A stretch of DNA of 64,000 bases from Candidula unifasciata. Taxonomy: Eukaryota; Mollusca; Gastropoda; Stylommatophora; Geomitridae. The stretch spans positions 157,001 to 221,000 of the forward strand of contig CAJHNH020005013.1 of the NCBI GenBank assembly GCA_905116865.2, given 5' to 3'. A model generated the notes under the pieces. It ran no database searches, was not told where the DNA came from, and saw only the letters and a program-made list of their open reading frames with translations. The translations under genes were made by a program, and so were the position numbers. This document shows positions 1 through 10,904 of the stretch, piece after piece (position 1 is the first letter of the stretch; the number at the start of each line of letters is the position of its first letter).

Positions 1-251
1 CAGTAATGTCATATTCACAGTTTAAAGATAGCCACTCCATCTTTGACATGCATCAGAGCAGCACTGTTATTTTATTTATCAGTGAAGGGGTCAAACCATA
101 GAAATTCATCATCGAAAAAGGGTGCAATATGGCAAAACATGCCTCTTATTCCGGCAAGTTCATGAGTGGAGTAGGAAGTGTCACAACAGAAACGTATGAA
201 ATAAAGGAAGTTTCCTACTGGACCAGCTGACAACAAACCTTCTTTCTACAC

Positions 252-448
252 CATTGGTTCTCAACCTGTGGGTCGCAACCCTTTCTGGGGTCAAAGGACC
301 ATTTCACATTGGTTGCCAAAGACTATCGGAAAACACATATTCACTGAAGTTATGAAGTAGCAACGAAAATAATGATATGGTTGGGGAATGCAACAACACA
401 AAGAACTGTTTTAAAGGGTTGCGGCATTAGGAAGGTTGAAAGCTGCTG
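252..448 (+). mobile_element. hAT MITE (SPIN/Charlie-like), complete with 8 bp TSD
   Basis: Starts CATTGGTTCTCAACCTGTGG and ends with the degraded complement of that terminus. The flanking 8-mers are identical: TTCTACAC at 244-251 and 449-456. An 8 bp target duplication and a CAnnGGTTCTCAACC terminus are hallmarks of hAT elements. The internal sequence resembles the SPIN family as I remember it. 197 bp, no coding capacity. Confidence 0.85.
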
Positions 449-534
449 TTCTACACAAGCCATTTTCTAGTACATTTTTATGATGAAACCAGTGCATGTT
501 CTGTTCAGCAAGTACTCTCTCTTTTAACCAATGA

Positions 535-660
535 AGACTACTAAGTCAATGGGGAGCTCTGGGAGTGTAGTGGCTACAGGCTCGCCTGCCGGCCAAAATA
601 TCTAGGGTTCAAATCTGCATAGACATTGATTTCTTTTAAATTCAAATTTGACATTGGCTG
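535..660 (+). mobile_element. tRNA-headed SINE fragment
   Basis: A-box-like AGTGTAGTGGCTACAGG (555-571) and B-box-like GGGTTCAAATCTGC (605-618) at tRNA spacing, followed by AT-rich sequence. It resembles the heads at 43848 and 29796. Confidence 0.45.
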
Positions 661-769
661 CTAGCTCAATCCAACCTAAATTTGGTACCATGTAATAACC
701 CAGAAAGTTAAAGCAACTGGCGTAATGATGACCACATAACCCATTGTGTGCCACTTAGTGTATACAAAA

Positions 770-1190
770 TCAGTCTAGCAGTATATGCCCGATGCACCCA
801 AGGCGGGAAAAGGGTCCTTAACCTACTTACTATTCTTACAGAATATGAATGCAAACATAAGCCTTACAGAATGTGCATCAATCAATCAATCAGGTGCCAT
901 CTATACAGTGAAGATTGGCTACAATGGATCTTCAGCATGCTCTGTCTCTTGTCTGCTTGTCACTCTGCTGCCCGTCCATCTCCTGATATTATCCTCCCAC
1001 TTATATCGCTGCTCACATCTTGTCTCTTGCCTTCGACCTTTGCCTCCAGTATGGTTTGTAAGAGTGTGTTGTCTTTTAATGTGGCCAAAGTATTTCAATG
1101 TGTAACATTCAATTAAATCTGGTACTAAAATCAAGCCAGTTACGCCTACTATAGAAATGTATTGTGCAGACACTGTAAATATGCACAAGT
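770..1190 (-). mobile_element. LINE 3'-end remnant
   Basis: Minus-strand frame reads QRYKWEDNIRRWTG, the conserved RxxxRWxDxIxxW block after the reverse transcriptase domain of RTE/jockey-like LINEs. An ATCA repeat (about 877-892), like a LINE tail, closes it. Truncated and non-functional. 770-820 also matches a short repeat seen again at about 13685 and 55970. Confidence 0.45.
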
Positions 1191-2190
1191 GTGTGAGTGT
1201 ATAACTAGATGCATCTGCTCACTGTCCAAGAGTCACACCTTTATGATTTATAAACTGACTTTACATACAATAATTTTCTTTTTAATCTATAATAACAGGG
1301 ATCTGTTGATAATAGGTTCTTAATTGTATAACAGGCAAAGATCATTTGACTCTGTATCAATGCTGCAGTGATATCAAGGCAGAAATGATCACATGGCTAC
1401 GTGACGATATGCTATATAAACTGCATGTACTGCAAAATATATTTAGATAACACTAATCACATTGTCACTGCCTTCTTCTGTTCTCTACTCTTGGAATGCC
1501 TCGCAGGAAGTCATCTCTGGAACGGGCCCTTCTGTTTGCTTCGTATAAAGCACATTTTAGTGACTCTGATATTACTGCAGTACATGTTCTGCGTGGTCAA
1601 CCTCTGGCTCTGATACTGCTGTTTCTGTATAAAACAGTGGTGCTCTGTCTGATGGCAATCTATCTATGCCATAAGGAGACACTATCATCATCTTTCAGGT
1701 TTAAAAAAAAAAAAACACACATTGTTCTGTTGGGACCAATTTCAAAGTCTGAAAATGTACTTCTGCTTGATAATTAAGATGTAAAAATTTAGGTATCCAT
1801 GGCGAAGCGGTCGAGCCACTTCTCCCACGTTCTGAGAATCATGAGTTCATTTCATGGAATGTGTCATCCAGTCCCCTAGTGCAATTTTTTTAATGCAGAC
1901 CCATGAAGATCATTGCTGGAGCTACAGAGTTTGTGAACTGTGTGACAGTTCTGTGGAGAGAGACTGGCCTATATGGGATAAAACCTGGTACAATGAAGTC
2001 AATCCTGTGCACTTATACTTCAACTTAACATGCCAAATGTAACATACTCAAGTGATAATGACAGATGTCCAAAAGAACTATGACATATCAGCCCAAAAAT
2101 CTCAAATTTTATGGATGCAGAGGTGGAGGTTATAATAGAATTACATACTGGAAAAATATCATTGCAAAAGTAATTTAGAAAGTGTTGTGA
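1191..2190. other. No gene recognised
   Basis: Short open frames only, with no family match. A weak tRNA-like head lies at about 1797-1860. Otherwise unique AT-rich sequence. Confidence 0.5.
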
Positions 2191-2369
2191 TTTACAGCCA
2201 GGCTGTGATACATGCAGCTTTCAGACCAACAGTGGGGATCAGAGTGGCTAAGCAACGAGCAGACTTTTGAAGTGTTGTAATCACATTTGGTCGGGAGTGC
2301 AGGGACTGGGCATCAGGTGCTGCAGAATACAAAATTGAACAACTGATTCATGCATGACAGTTGCCAGCC

Positions 2370-3030
2370 AGGTGATGTGATTATCTATTCCAATGGCTCT
2401 GTGTTGAAAGGCAGAAGAAGTACATGGGTGCTCACAGCAAAAGCTAATGGGCGATACTTAGTGCAAAGCCTGGAAATGATATCACAACATCTAGTTTGAG
2501 AACAGAGGTGGAGGCAGTCACTGCAGCCTTTCACTGGCTTGAGAGTCAGCCGCACATATTGTGATTGTAACTGACTCACAAAACATGCTGAGAAAGGTGG
2601 AGATAGGTAAGCTTCAAGCAGATTGACACGCATCACTTCAGAAATCCAGAGTAGTAAGCATCCTTTGAATATTTTCTCCAAGTCATGCAGGTGTGTTGGG
2701 AAATGAAACAGGCTAACAGACTTGCTGGCTCTGCACCAGTTGGTGGTGAAGTGATGCACAAAAAGCTAGCTGTTGTCAAGGCTCTTTGGGAGGGAGTGAA
2801 GAGTGCAGAGGCAAACTTAGATTTCCACGGTCTGAAAAGAATGGTGCAATGAGGAGTGTCTACGGCCAACACTCCATACTAAGAGGAACGGCAAGACGGA
2901 CTTACAATCAGACTCTTATTGGTACTATCAGAGTTGGAATTCTTCACTGGCTGCTGAAGATGGGAACAGAGTGCTTATGGGATTACTCGAGTGCTATGAT
3001 TTTGGTTCTTAAAACTCAACTCAACTAGGC
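2370..3030 (+). mobile_element. Non-LTR retrotransposon RNase H and C-terminal remnant
   Basis: Across frames and with stops: IYSNGSVLKGRRSTW (RNase H DGS-type start, 2379 on), SQNMLRKVE, FSPSHAGVLGNE, then RSEKNGAMRSVYG, ARRTYNQTLIGTIRVG and WLLKMGTECLWD to about 3000. The same tail occurs on the minus strand at 39406-39705. This is a recurrent mollusc jockey-like RNase H tail. Multiple frameshifts make it dead. Confidence 0.65.
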
Positions 3031-3149
3031 CTAACAGTTTTGATTTCAACTAATTCCCAATTAGTTAACCTTTAGGAGATGCTTGTTAGTGGACTGTAGG
3101 TCTATTCTTTATTCCCAAAAACCCAATAGGGAGGTTGTAAACCTTATCT

Positions 3150-3600
3150 TGCTTCAATGAAAACAGAATGTCAGGGAAGAGGGCAAATAGTATCTCGCTT
3201 CAATGAAAACAGAACTTCGGGGAGGTGGTAGATAGAATCTTGCTTAAATGAAAACAGAACATGGGGAAGGGGGTGATTAGTATTTTGCTTAAATGAAAAC
3301 AGAACATGGGGAAGGGAGTGATTAGTATTTTGCTTAAATGAAAACAGAACATGGGGAAGGGAGTGATTAGTATTTTGCTTAAATGAAAACAGAACATGGG
3401 GAAGGGAGTGATTAGTATTTTGCTTAAATTAAAACAGAACATGGGGAACGGGGTGATTAGTATTTTGCTAAAATGAAAACAGAACTTGGGGGATGGGGTA
3501 GATAGTATATTGCCTAAATGAAAACTGAACCTGGGGTGGGGGTGGGGGAGTTGGTCGTATCTTTGCCTAAATGAAAGCAGAATTGGGGGGGGGGGGGAAG
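3150..3600. repeat. 45 bp tandem array, about 9-10 copies
   Basis: The period is fixed by the TGCTTAAATG spacing (3241, 3286, 3331). The unit contains AAAACAGAAC and GGGGAAGGG. Central copies are nearly identical and the outer ones degenerate. Because 45 is divisible by 3, one minus frame stays open by chance. Confidence 0.9.
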
Positions 3601-3989
3601 AAGAGACACAGACAAGACCTGAACTGATGGCTTTAAACATGTATTATAAACTTAGAACATAACATGTATTTACTATATAGAAGCTAGGATCTGATGTGAT
3701 AAAAACATAAGGCAACAATACAATGTAGGCACATACAGCGTGTGGATAATTGTTAAAAGGCACTTATGTGTGTATAAATTTAAAAACGTGAGAGGAAGAA
3801 CTATTTAAGCTGCATAGAAATCATGTTAACACATTGGTGATATGGCAAAAAAGATGGCCGTCCCACTGTGGAAACAACCAAAGTGAAACACAACTGGCAT
3901 AATAAACACAGTCCACAAAATCTTAAATTTGCATGTGCAAAAACATGAACATGCACACAGTGTAATTTTGTTTTTCTTGAGCAAATGTT

Positions 3990-4405
3990 TTATACTTTTC
4001 ATTCATTTCGCAGACTGTCTGCACTAAATGTTCTATGCTGAACACTGACACCCAATCATTCATTTCGCAGACTGGCTGCATTAAATGTTCTATGCTGAAC
4101 ACTGACACCCAATCATTCATTTCGCAGACTGGCTGCACTAAATGTTCTATGCTGAACACTGACACCCAATCATTCATTTCGCAGACTGGCTGCGCTAAAT
4201 GTTCTATGCTGAACACTGACACCCAATCATTCATTTTGCAGACTGGCTGCACTAAATGTTCTATGCTGAACACTGACACCCAATCATTCATTTCGCAGAC
4301 TGGCTGCACTAAATGTTCTATGCTGAACACTGACACCCAATCATTCATTTCGCAGACTGGCTGCACTAAATGTTCTATGCTGAACACTGACACCCAATCA
4401 TCTAG
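3990..4405. repeat. 57 bp tandem array, about 7 copies
   Basis: Unit of 57 bp (ATGTTCTATGCTGAACACTG, then a stretch ending GCAGACTGGCTGCACTAA). Copies differ by one or two substitutions. The period is 19 codons, so both strands stay open without being genes. It abuts the A19 tract at the inferred CHSY 3' end. Confidence 0.9.
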
Positions 4406-4426
4406 AATTTTTTTTTTTTTTTTTTT

Positions 4427-4858
4427 ACAACAGTTCTACTCCATTTATTGCACTGACCGTTTCTTACCCCCATATAAACTTCTTTGTCACATATACAAGC
4501 ATACATATGCTAATATTATCAAACATTAACTCTTCTGAACACACATACAGTTGTAAATATAAATTTAATTCACCCAAAATTAATTGTTTAGAAGAGGCAC
4601 TTATACTGCATAGAAATCACGAGTTAATTTAACAATGACATTGCTAGTTAATGCTTGGTATTGGGAAGCACACATCTGTAAACACAACCAAAGGATAACA
4701 ACAGTATTAAGGTGATGGTTTCATTCTACACTCTTTCGGTAACAAAGAAGTTGATTTATAATTAATTCAACTGTCCTTTGGTAGCAAAAGAGTTAAAGGT
4801 TTATATTAGTACTAAATTAGTGACTTCAGATCTATAACTTACAAAATGTGAATCTGTG
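4427..4858 (-). other. Probable CHSY 3' UTR with poly(A) signal
   Basis: AT-rich non-coding sequence follows the CHSY stop. The clearest minus-strand AATAAA is at 4449-4444. A genomic run of 19 A (minus strand, 4426-4408) begins 17 bases after it, and the 57 bp tandem array follows. The exact cleavage site is inferred. Confidence 0.5.
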
Positions 4859-6440
4859 CTAAGAGCCACGGTTTATATAATGTACTTCAAGACGGCGTAG
4901 AATATCTGGGTTGCTGTGGATCTGGTTGGCTAAAAGGGATGTGGAAGCATAGCTTTGGGCTTTCGTGTTGATGCACATGATAAGTTGAGCACTTTCCAGA
5001 GATTCACTGCACTGGATAGTGTGAAATATGTGTGTCATGCCTGTGTCAACGGCCCGGAAGATGACATAATTATTTTCTATAAATTTTGTATACAGATCTA
5101 CATCTTCCTTTCCCCATCCACGAATGCTGAGGTCAAACCCACCGACTTTGTGGTAGTCACTGCGGTACATTGCAGCAATGCCAAAACCAAACTGTCTCCA
5201 GTAGCCGGCTGCCTCAGTGACATCCTCTTCCTTGAGGACACATTCTGCCGCTTTGCAGTTACAGTGAGGAGAACCAGCGTAGCACACGGGTTCTGGGTCA
5301 AACTGGCTGAACACAATAGGAAAATACACTTGTGAGCCTCTGTGTGTATTAGAACGAACTCTTTCCAAGGAAGCAGCTGTGAAAATGATGTCAACATCTA
5401 TAAAGAACAAAAGGGCATCCTGGCTGCATCTCTCAGCACCTAGCTGAAGACCAGGACCTCTAGAGAAACTCTTCAGCTGTCTCAACCACTTCTATATACT
5501 CCTGCCCATATTTCTCTCGGTACTGCTGAACCAGGTCTAGAGTCTGTTGGTGAGCTGATGGATCATCCTGTGCCTTGTAGAGAACTAGAACAAGCCTGGC
5601 ATTAGCTTTGGGCTTCAGAATGACATTTTCCACATTGTCCATAAACCTCTGAAATATTTTAAACCTGCCCATGAGAGGCATTATAACATCAATATGTTCT
5701 GACCTTTTATTAACAACTGCAGGTGACACTGTATTGCCAGCAAACAGGTGGATCAAAGATTTCACTTTAGCTCCAACTCCAGAATCTTCTATTTCAATGA
5801 CACCTGGATCCTCTCGAAATTCTACTGGCAGAAATGCCTGCTGCAGGTAGGCATGCCTGCGAACATTCATCGACATCTTTCTACCTCTGTATTTTCTATA
5901 CACAAGAAGTAAATCTAAGATATAATCGGGTCCATGCATAGGATCTAACCTTCTATAACCGTATTGAATTTCCTTGAAATCTATTGTCCGGCCTCGCAGA
6001 TGAGCATTTTTGTTCACTTTCATTAGTACTTGACTCACTAGCTCATCCAGAGATCCCTTCAGAGAGTCCTCTATGCCCCGGCGAGGGTTGTTATTGAACT
6101 GAGAATACATGGACCGTGCCACAAACTCCCAAGGAATTACCTCTTTGCTGTTCAGTGGGTGAAATTTAGTTAAAGATGGTGGCTTGCTCAGGGTAGGCTC
6201 TAGCGGAAATCTGCCATCCTGGATCAGATCTGACATTAGAGCAAAGTCCCGGTGCAAACGCACCTCTCGCTGGTACTGTCCCATAATTTTTACAGAGCGT
6301 AAATAATTAAAGATGCGATACTGGTAGTCAGGATCTTTCACTGGGTGTAGGGAGACTGCCTCCTGCACTTCTTTACTTTTCAGTGTGTTTTTAAACGACC
6401 CGGCAGCCTCTTTGTAATTCTGATAGAGAATTTGTTGCAT
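4859..6440 (-). CDS. CHSY1-like: Chondroitin sulfate synthase, last coding exon (residues 282-807), with a frameshift
   Basis: C-terminal two thirds of the synthase. The acceptor is TTATTTTCAG (AG at 6442-6441) and the exon opens in phase 0 with MQQILYQNY, continuing exon 1 as vertebrate CHSY1 does. It contains GRTIDFKEIQYGYRR and the GT7-like N-acetylgalactosaminyltransferase domain: FFIDVDIIF (DVD at about 629-631), VYFPIVFSQFDP, FGFGIAAMY and GWGKEDVDLY (about 722-731), ending at a stop at 4861-4859. The reading frame breaks at about 5463-5470. One frame runs to ...VVETAEEFL and hits TAG at 5462-5460, while the homologous continuation SRGPGLQLG lies in the next frame. One extra base, most simply TT read as TTT, explains it. 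Either side of the break the match is good and there is no other damage, so an assembly or sequencing error, a polymorphism, or a very recent null allele are all possible. As written, the product would lose the second catalytic domain. Confidence 0.9.
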
Positions 6441-6547
6441 CTGAAAATAAAATAAAGAAGACAAAAAATATTAACTCAAGACCATATCTATGCTACATTT
6501 ACCAGACTTTATATTTATTGAACACAACCTTCAGCTTAAAAGTATCT

Positions 6548-6815
6548 TCTTTTTTTTTTGCGTTCACGGCTGCAAACTCCAGCAGAAAGTTCTGGTTGTT
6601 CGCCCACTTCTGAACTTTATTTAGTCTTGTTCTAGAACTTGAGTTTTGCGTGCACATCCATTTTACAGATCTGGCTCAGCTGTATGCAGACCTGGTGGTT
6701 TCTTGCCTCTAAGGTAGATGCACTCTGAATTAGAAGGAAACCCCTAATAAGTTTACTCTTACGACATTCTTGTTAGGCACTATCCTTGTTTTTTCCCCAC
6801 AATAGGGCCCTGAAA
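6548..6815 (-). mobile_element. SINE-B copy, (GAA)n-tailed
   Basis: Read on the minus strand it begins near AGGGCCC and ends with the conserved CGAA-type tail. It contains AGAAAGTTCTGGTTGTTCGCC (complement of sense) and CAGATCTGGCTCAGC. It lies about 100 bp inside the CHSY intron from the 3' acceptor. Divergent copy. Confidence 0.75.
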
Positions 6816-6954
6816 AGTATAACAAATTTACATTTTAAATGAACGTTGTGGTTATCTACATTATTTTTACAATTTCATCTGATCGTGACCACAGTTAATC
6901 CCCTTACTAGAAGATAGTGTGAAAGCATTAGTAATTTCATTGTTGTATTTTCTG

Positions 6955-7790
6955 TGGCAGTGTGTTTTCCTGATCAGAGTGGCTTGTGTTTTCCTGACAG
7001 AGTGGCTTGTGTTTTCCTGATCAGAGTGGCTTGTGTTTTCCTGACAGAGTGGCTTGTGTTTTCCTGATAGAGTGGCTTGTGTTTTCCTGACAGAGTGGCT
7101 TGTGTTTTCCTGATAGAGTGGCTTGTGTTTTCCTGATAGAGTGGCTTGTGTTTTCCTGACAGAGTGGCTTGTGTTTTCCTGATAGAGTGGCTTTGTGTTT
7201 TCCTAATAGAGTGGCTTGTGTTTTCCTAATAGAGAAGGGCTTGTGTTTTCCTGACAGAGTGGCTTGTGTTTTCCTGATAGAGTGGCTTGTGTTTTGGCTG
7301 ATAGAGTTGTCTTGTGTTTTCCTGATAGAGTGGCTTGTTGTCCTGATAGAGTTGGATTGTGTTGTCCTGATAGAGTGGATGTGTTGTACTGAGTAATGTT
7401 TTGTGTTTTCCTGATGGAAGTATTGTGTTTTCCTGATAGAGTGGCTGTGTGTTTCCTGAGTGGGCTTGTGTTTTCCTAACAGAGTGGCTGTGAAGACCAT
7501 CTGGATCTAATCATTGCAGTAGAGCTCACCTCTTAAAAGAGGTGTAGCTGCTGTTTTCCTGATAGAGTGGCTTGTGTTTTCATGATGAGTGGCACACGAC
7601 ATAGGTGTGGTCGCCTGAGGCTTTGTGTGTCCTCTGATAGAGTGGCTTGTGTTGTTTGATTAGAACTTGTGTTTTCCTGATTAGCAGTGGCTGTGGTTTT
7701 CCTTGAAGAGTGGCTTGTGTTCTTCAGATAGAAGTGGCATTGTGTTCCGACAGAGTGTGATGTGGTTTTCCTGACTAGAGTGGTAATGAC
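6955..7790. repeat. 23 bp minisatellite with graded decay
   Basis: Unit GTGTTTTCCTGATAGAGTGG plus CTT. Copies at 6960-7200 are nearly perfect; those after 7300 carry growing numbers of indels and substitutions until the array dissolves at about 7790. A small perfect hairpin (CACCTCTT/AAGAGGTG, about 7528-7546) interrupts it. Confidence 0.88.
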
Positions 7791-8194
7791 AGTATGTTTG
7801 CAGATTTTCCATCTGTATTGTTTCTGATTGAGTGGCTAAATGAGCCCCGTGGCAGTAAATTGTGCACCATCGTGAAACCTGCTGCAAAGAATGAGAGACG
7901 GCAACGACAATCCATCACTCCAATTGCCAATATCGATAAGAATTAGAATTTAATCTAGAATTTTCAAGTGGGCAAAACACATACCTATGAAAAAGAACCA
8001 AAACAGGTAAACTGTCATCAGTAGTAAGGCACTCTTTAACGGTTGCTGCTGATTGAGATAAATGAGGACGGATAAATGGTGCAGCCGAAACCTGCAAAGA
8101 AAGACGGACAAATCCATCACCCAAGCCATCGTAGAATTGGCAAGACAAATACAGAAAACCACAACACTGACCTACAACCTGGTATCAGTGAGAC

Positions 8195-8270
8195 GACAAA
8201 AGAAGAGGGGGAAGAAGGAGGAGGAGAAGAGGGAGTAGGGGGCGGAGGAGAAGAAGAAGAGGAAGAATGT
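8195..8270 (+). repeat. GAA/GGA purine tract
   Basis: About 75 bases of almost pure purine on the plus strand, with GAAGAAG and GGAGGAG words. Able to form triplex structures. No gene. Confidence 0.7.
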
Positions 8271-8279
8271 AAGGTACCT

Positions 8280-9060
8280 GGCAGGGGTTAACAATCAGGA
8301 AGGTTGAGACACGCCATTTCCGACCGTGAACACGAGGGAAAGAAAGTAGTAAAGAATTAAATTTTCGGGGCGGTAGTGGTAGTTGGCGGAAACACTGCAA
8401 AAACTACATACTACTACTGTATTAGAATTTCAGATGTTCAAAATGAGACGTATATAATGCGGCTCGAATCAGGAAAAGGGTTGCTTGGCCGCCATCTTTA
8501 TCGCCGTGCTATTCCAGTACAGGTTACGCACCATCCGATATATGACATCCACAATGCCGTGCTCCAAAACACACCGCTGCCTTTCTTACCACATTATCAA
8601 GCTTCAGATCGTGTTGGGAAAACACGGGAGACTAGGAGAACTATTAGAACAATACCTATCGTTAAAATCATTGAAACCGATGCCGGCATCAAGTTAGTAC
8701 AGCATGATAACGAAAAGACCAAGACGCAGACGAAGACCTAGAAGAATATGTATCAAGGGACACCGACAACACATCCTATAATTCCAGGCAACCGAATGCG
8801 CCGTGGCTGACCTAACGATCATTTGTTAAACTGCAAGGCATAGCGACACAAAGATATTGAAACAACAGAAAAAAGAATCAACCTTGAATGTCTAGCATAA
8901 ATAGCAGAGGAGTCGAACAGTGCGCAGGATAGCCGCTACTCACTCCCCGCCCGCCCTCCCTTCTTACCATACCTTTTCCATTTGTAAGAGTGTAAGGCAA
9001 CCCACCGCCAACTCTAGATTTATAGCTAAAGATGGCTGTGGGCAACCCTTCCGTAATGTG
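8280..9060. other. No gene recognised
   Basis: A 121-codon open frame at 8376-8741 matches no family I know and overlaps other open frames. The rest is non-repetitive in this window. Confidence 0.4.
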
Positions 9061-9062
9061 TG

Positions 9063-9064
<2 letters not shown>

Positions 9065-9129
<65 letters not shown>

Positions 9130-9155
9130 ATATATATATATAGTATGTGTGTGTG
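9065..9155. repeat. TA/TG microsatellite
   Basis: (TA)n interrupted by GTA and (TG)n words. Confidence 0.9.
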
Positions 9156-9882
9156 TTTTCGCTGAACGGACCGCAACCATCCTAAAACGAAGCATGATCA
9201 ATAAATATACCATATGCCACACCTCGACACGTGTGAAAGATCGGTATGCAAGCCATTATCTACTACTACTCACAGCTGACCAACTGTTTTCAGCCGGGTG
9301 ACATACATTAGCTCCCGTGTGATTGCTACGCCGCCGACGGGGCGATTCTCGCCGAGACTTCTTGTGAGAATGTAACCGGAAGTGATATGAAAGCAGACGT
9401 GTGCGGTGGGAATGGAGGGAAACAGACTAAAACCACGTGAGATGGTAAGCGGACGACGTGAAAAGTCAAACAAACAAACGGGTGCTGCCAAAAAACTAGA
9501 TCAATATCAACTACCGCGAGAAAGAGTTCCAGCTAGTCAGCTGTAGTAGGGGCTTTAAATTAAAAAGGACTAGACATAATGTGTTTGGTGTCTCCAGAAA
9601 TGTTAAAGCAAGAGGCACAAACAAGCTTTTCAATTAGTCGTTATGGTTTGGTAGATTGTGTTTATTCAGTACAGGGTAATGATAAGATTTTTTTTAAAGA
9701 AATATTATGTTTCTTTCTTATTTTGCCTCCCTCTCCCTCTCCCGATATATTCACGTTCTCCGTAGCATTGATGTCTTAAGATTTTATAGAGGATTGCGTT
9801 AAAAAAATGTTAGCTAGACATAAGCCATCTTGTCTCTGTTAGCCGTAAATAAAAGTAAAGACAAGGACCTTTTCCCGCGCCT

Positions 9883-10112
9883 TCAGGGGTATTGGGCACA
9901 TAGGGCCAGACCTATCATTTATGGACCAAACAGCACTTGGTAGGTGATGTGGTCAGCATCACGCCGGCAGATTTACTTTCAGGACTGTACCTGGTACCCA
10001 CTCAAGGTTGGGTCGCCCTGTCATTTTGAAAAAGACGGCCTATGTCAGGACCCGAACCCACGAGCTTCCGAGCCGTAGGCGAGCGTCTAGCCGCTAGACC
10101 ACAGCGGTTCCC
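9883..10112 (-). mobile_element. SINE-D, tRNA-headed
   Basis: The minus strand starts AACCGCTGTGGTCTAGCGG (A box) with B box GTGGGTTCGGGTCCTGAC, then a body whose plus-strand form contains GGTGATGTGGTCAGCATCAC and TTTACTTTCAGG. The same body recurs at 15960, 24395, 38737 and 48429. Confidence 0.75.
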
Positions 10113-10339
10113 GTTAGCCGCAGATAACCGATGAAAAAATCGACCTAATGTAATGAAGTGAACACATGTCCAATATTAATCATAAAATAAGCATAACCAA
10201 CGGTACTAATAAAAAAGACAGCACCCAACACCGCAAAATGCGGATCTTGGCTTCTACTGACATGAAATACTTGTCACAAATTTCTGCGCTTTCCATCTAG
10301 GTACCATACTAACCTGCCCTATCCTGATTACTACTGTAG

Positions 10340-10613
10340 CCCCCCGTGGGAGCTCCGGGGCCCTATTGTATGGAAAACAAGAACAGACCCAAAAGTATGT
10401 CGTAAGAGTTGACTAACAGGGAGCTTTCTTCGAAGTCAGAATGCACATGGCTGACATGCAAGGATCCAAAAGCTGCATGCAAGTAAATCGTATCTGTAAA
10501 ACGGCTGCACACGCAACACCGAAGTTCTGGGAAAAGACTTGAAGTCCAGAAGTGGACGAACAACCAGAACTTTCCGCGTGAGTTTACAGCGGGTCAACTC
10601 GAAGAAGAAGAAG
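10340..10613 (+). mobile_element. SINE-B copy, (GAA)n-tailed
   Basis: Begins CCCCCGTGGGAGCTCCGGGG, runs through AAGTATGTCGTAAGAGTTGAC and ends CGAAGAAGAAGAAGAG. Near full length. Confidence 0.85.
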
Positions 10614-10904
10614 AGACTACTTTAGCGCATTCCTTAGGGCTCAGGGTGGTAGTTGTAACTTCGCCAGGCACACTTTTTATTTTTAAATCACAACTTTTAT
10701 TGATATTATGAGTTAAAGTTGAGCTTTTCTGGGACTGAAAAGGTTGCTAAATGGTGCTATCTGTAGTATGTCTTTATTCGATGCCACCGAAGGGTACAAG
10801 TGGTAACAGGCACACTATACTGTGAACACGCATTGCAATTATGCACTGCCGGGTTTGTTCCCAGTTGCGGAAGATCTGGAAGGAGATTGGCTTGTGTTTG
10901 CTCC

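Noticed and set aside
3923..4529. Open frames with perfect 19-residue repeats on both strands.
   Set aside because: 57 bp tandem array divisible by 3; both strands are open equally and no start, signal or flanking exon supports a gene.
4859..6440. CHSY terminal exon as a 5'-truncated processed pseudogene.
   Set aside because: It starts precisely at a good splice acceptor in the phase required by exon 1 and has a single lesion; the intact split gene is the simpler reading, although the A19 tract keeps the question open.
8376..8741. A 121-codon plus-strand frame.
   Set aside because: Three overlapping frames are open here, composition is ordinary and no motif is recognised.
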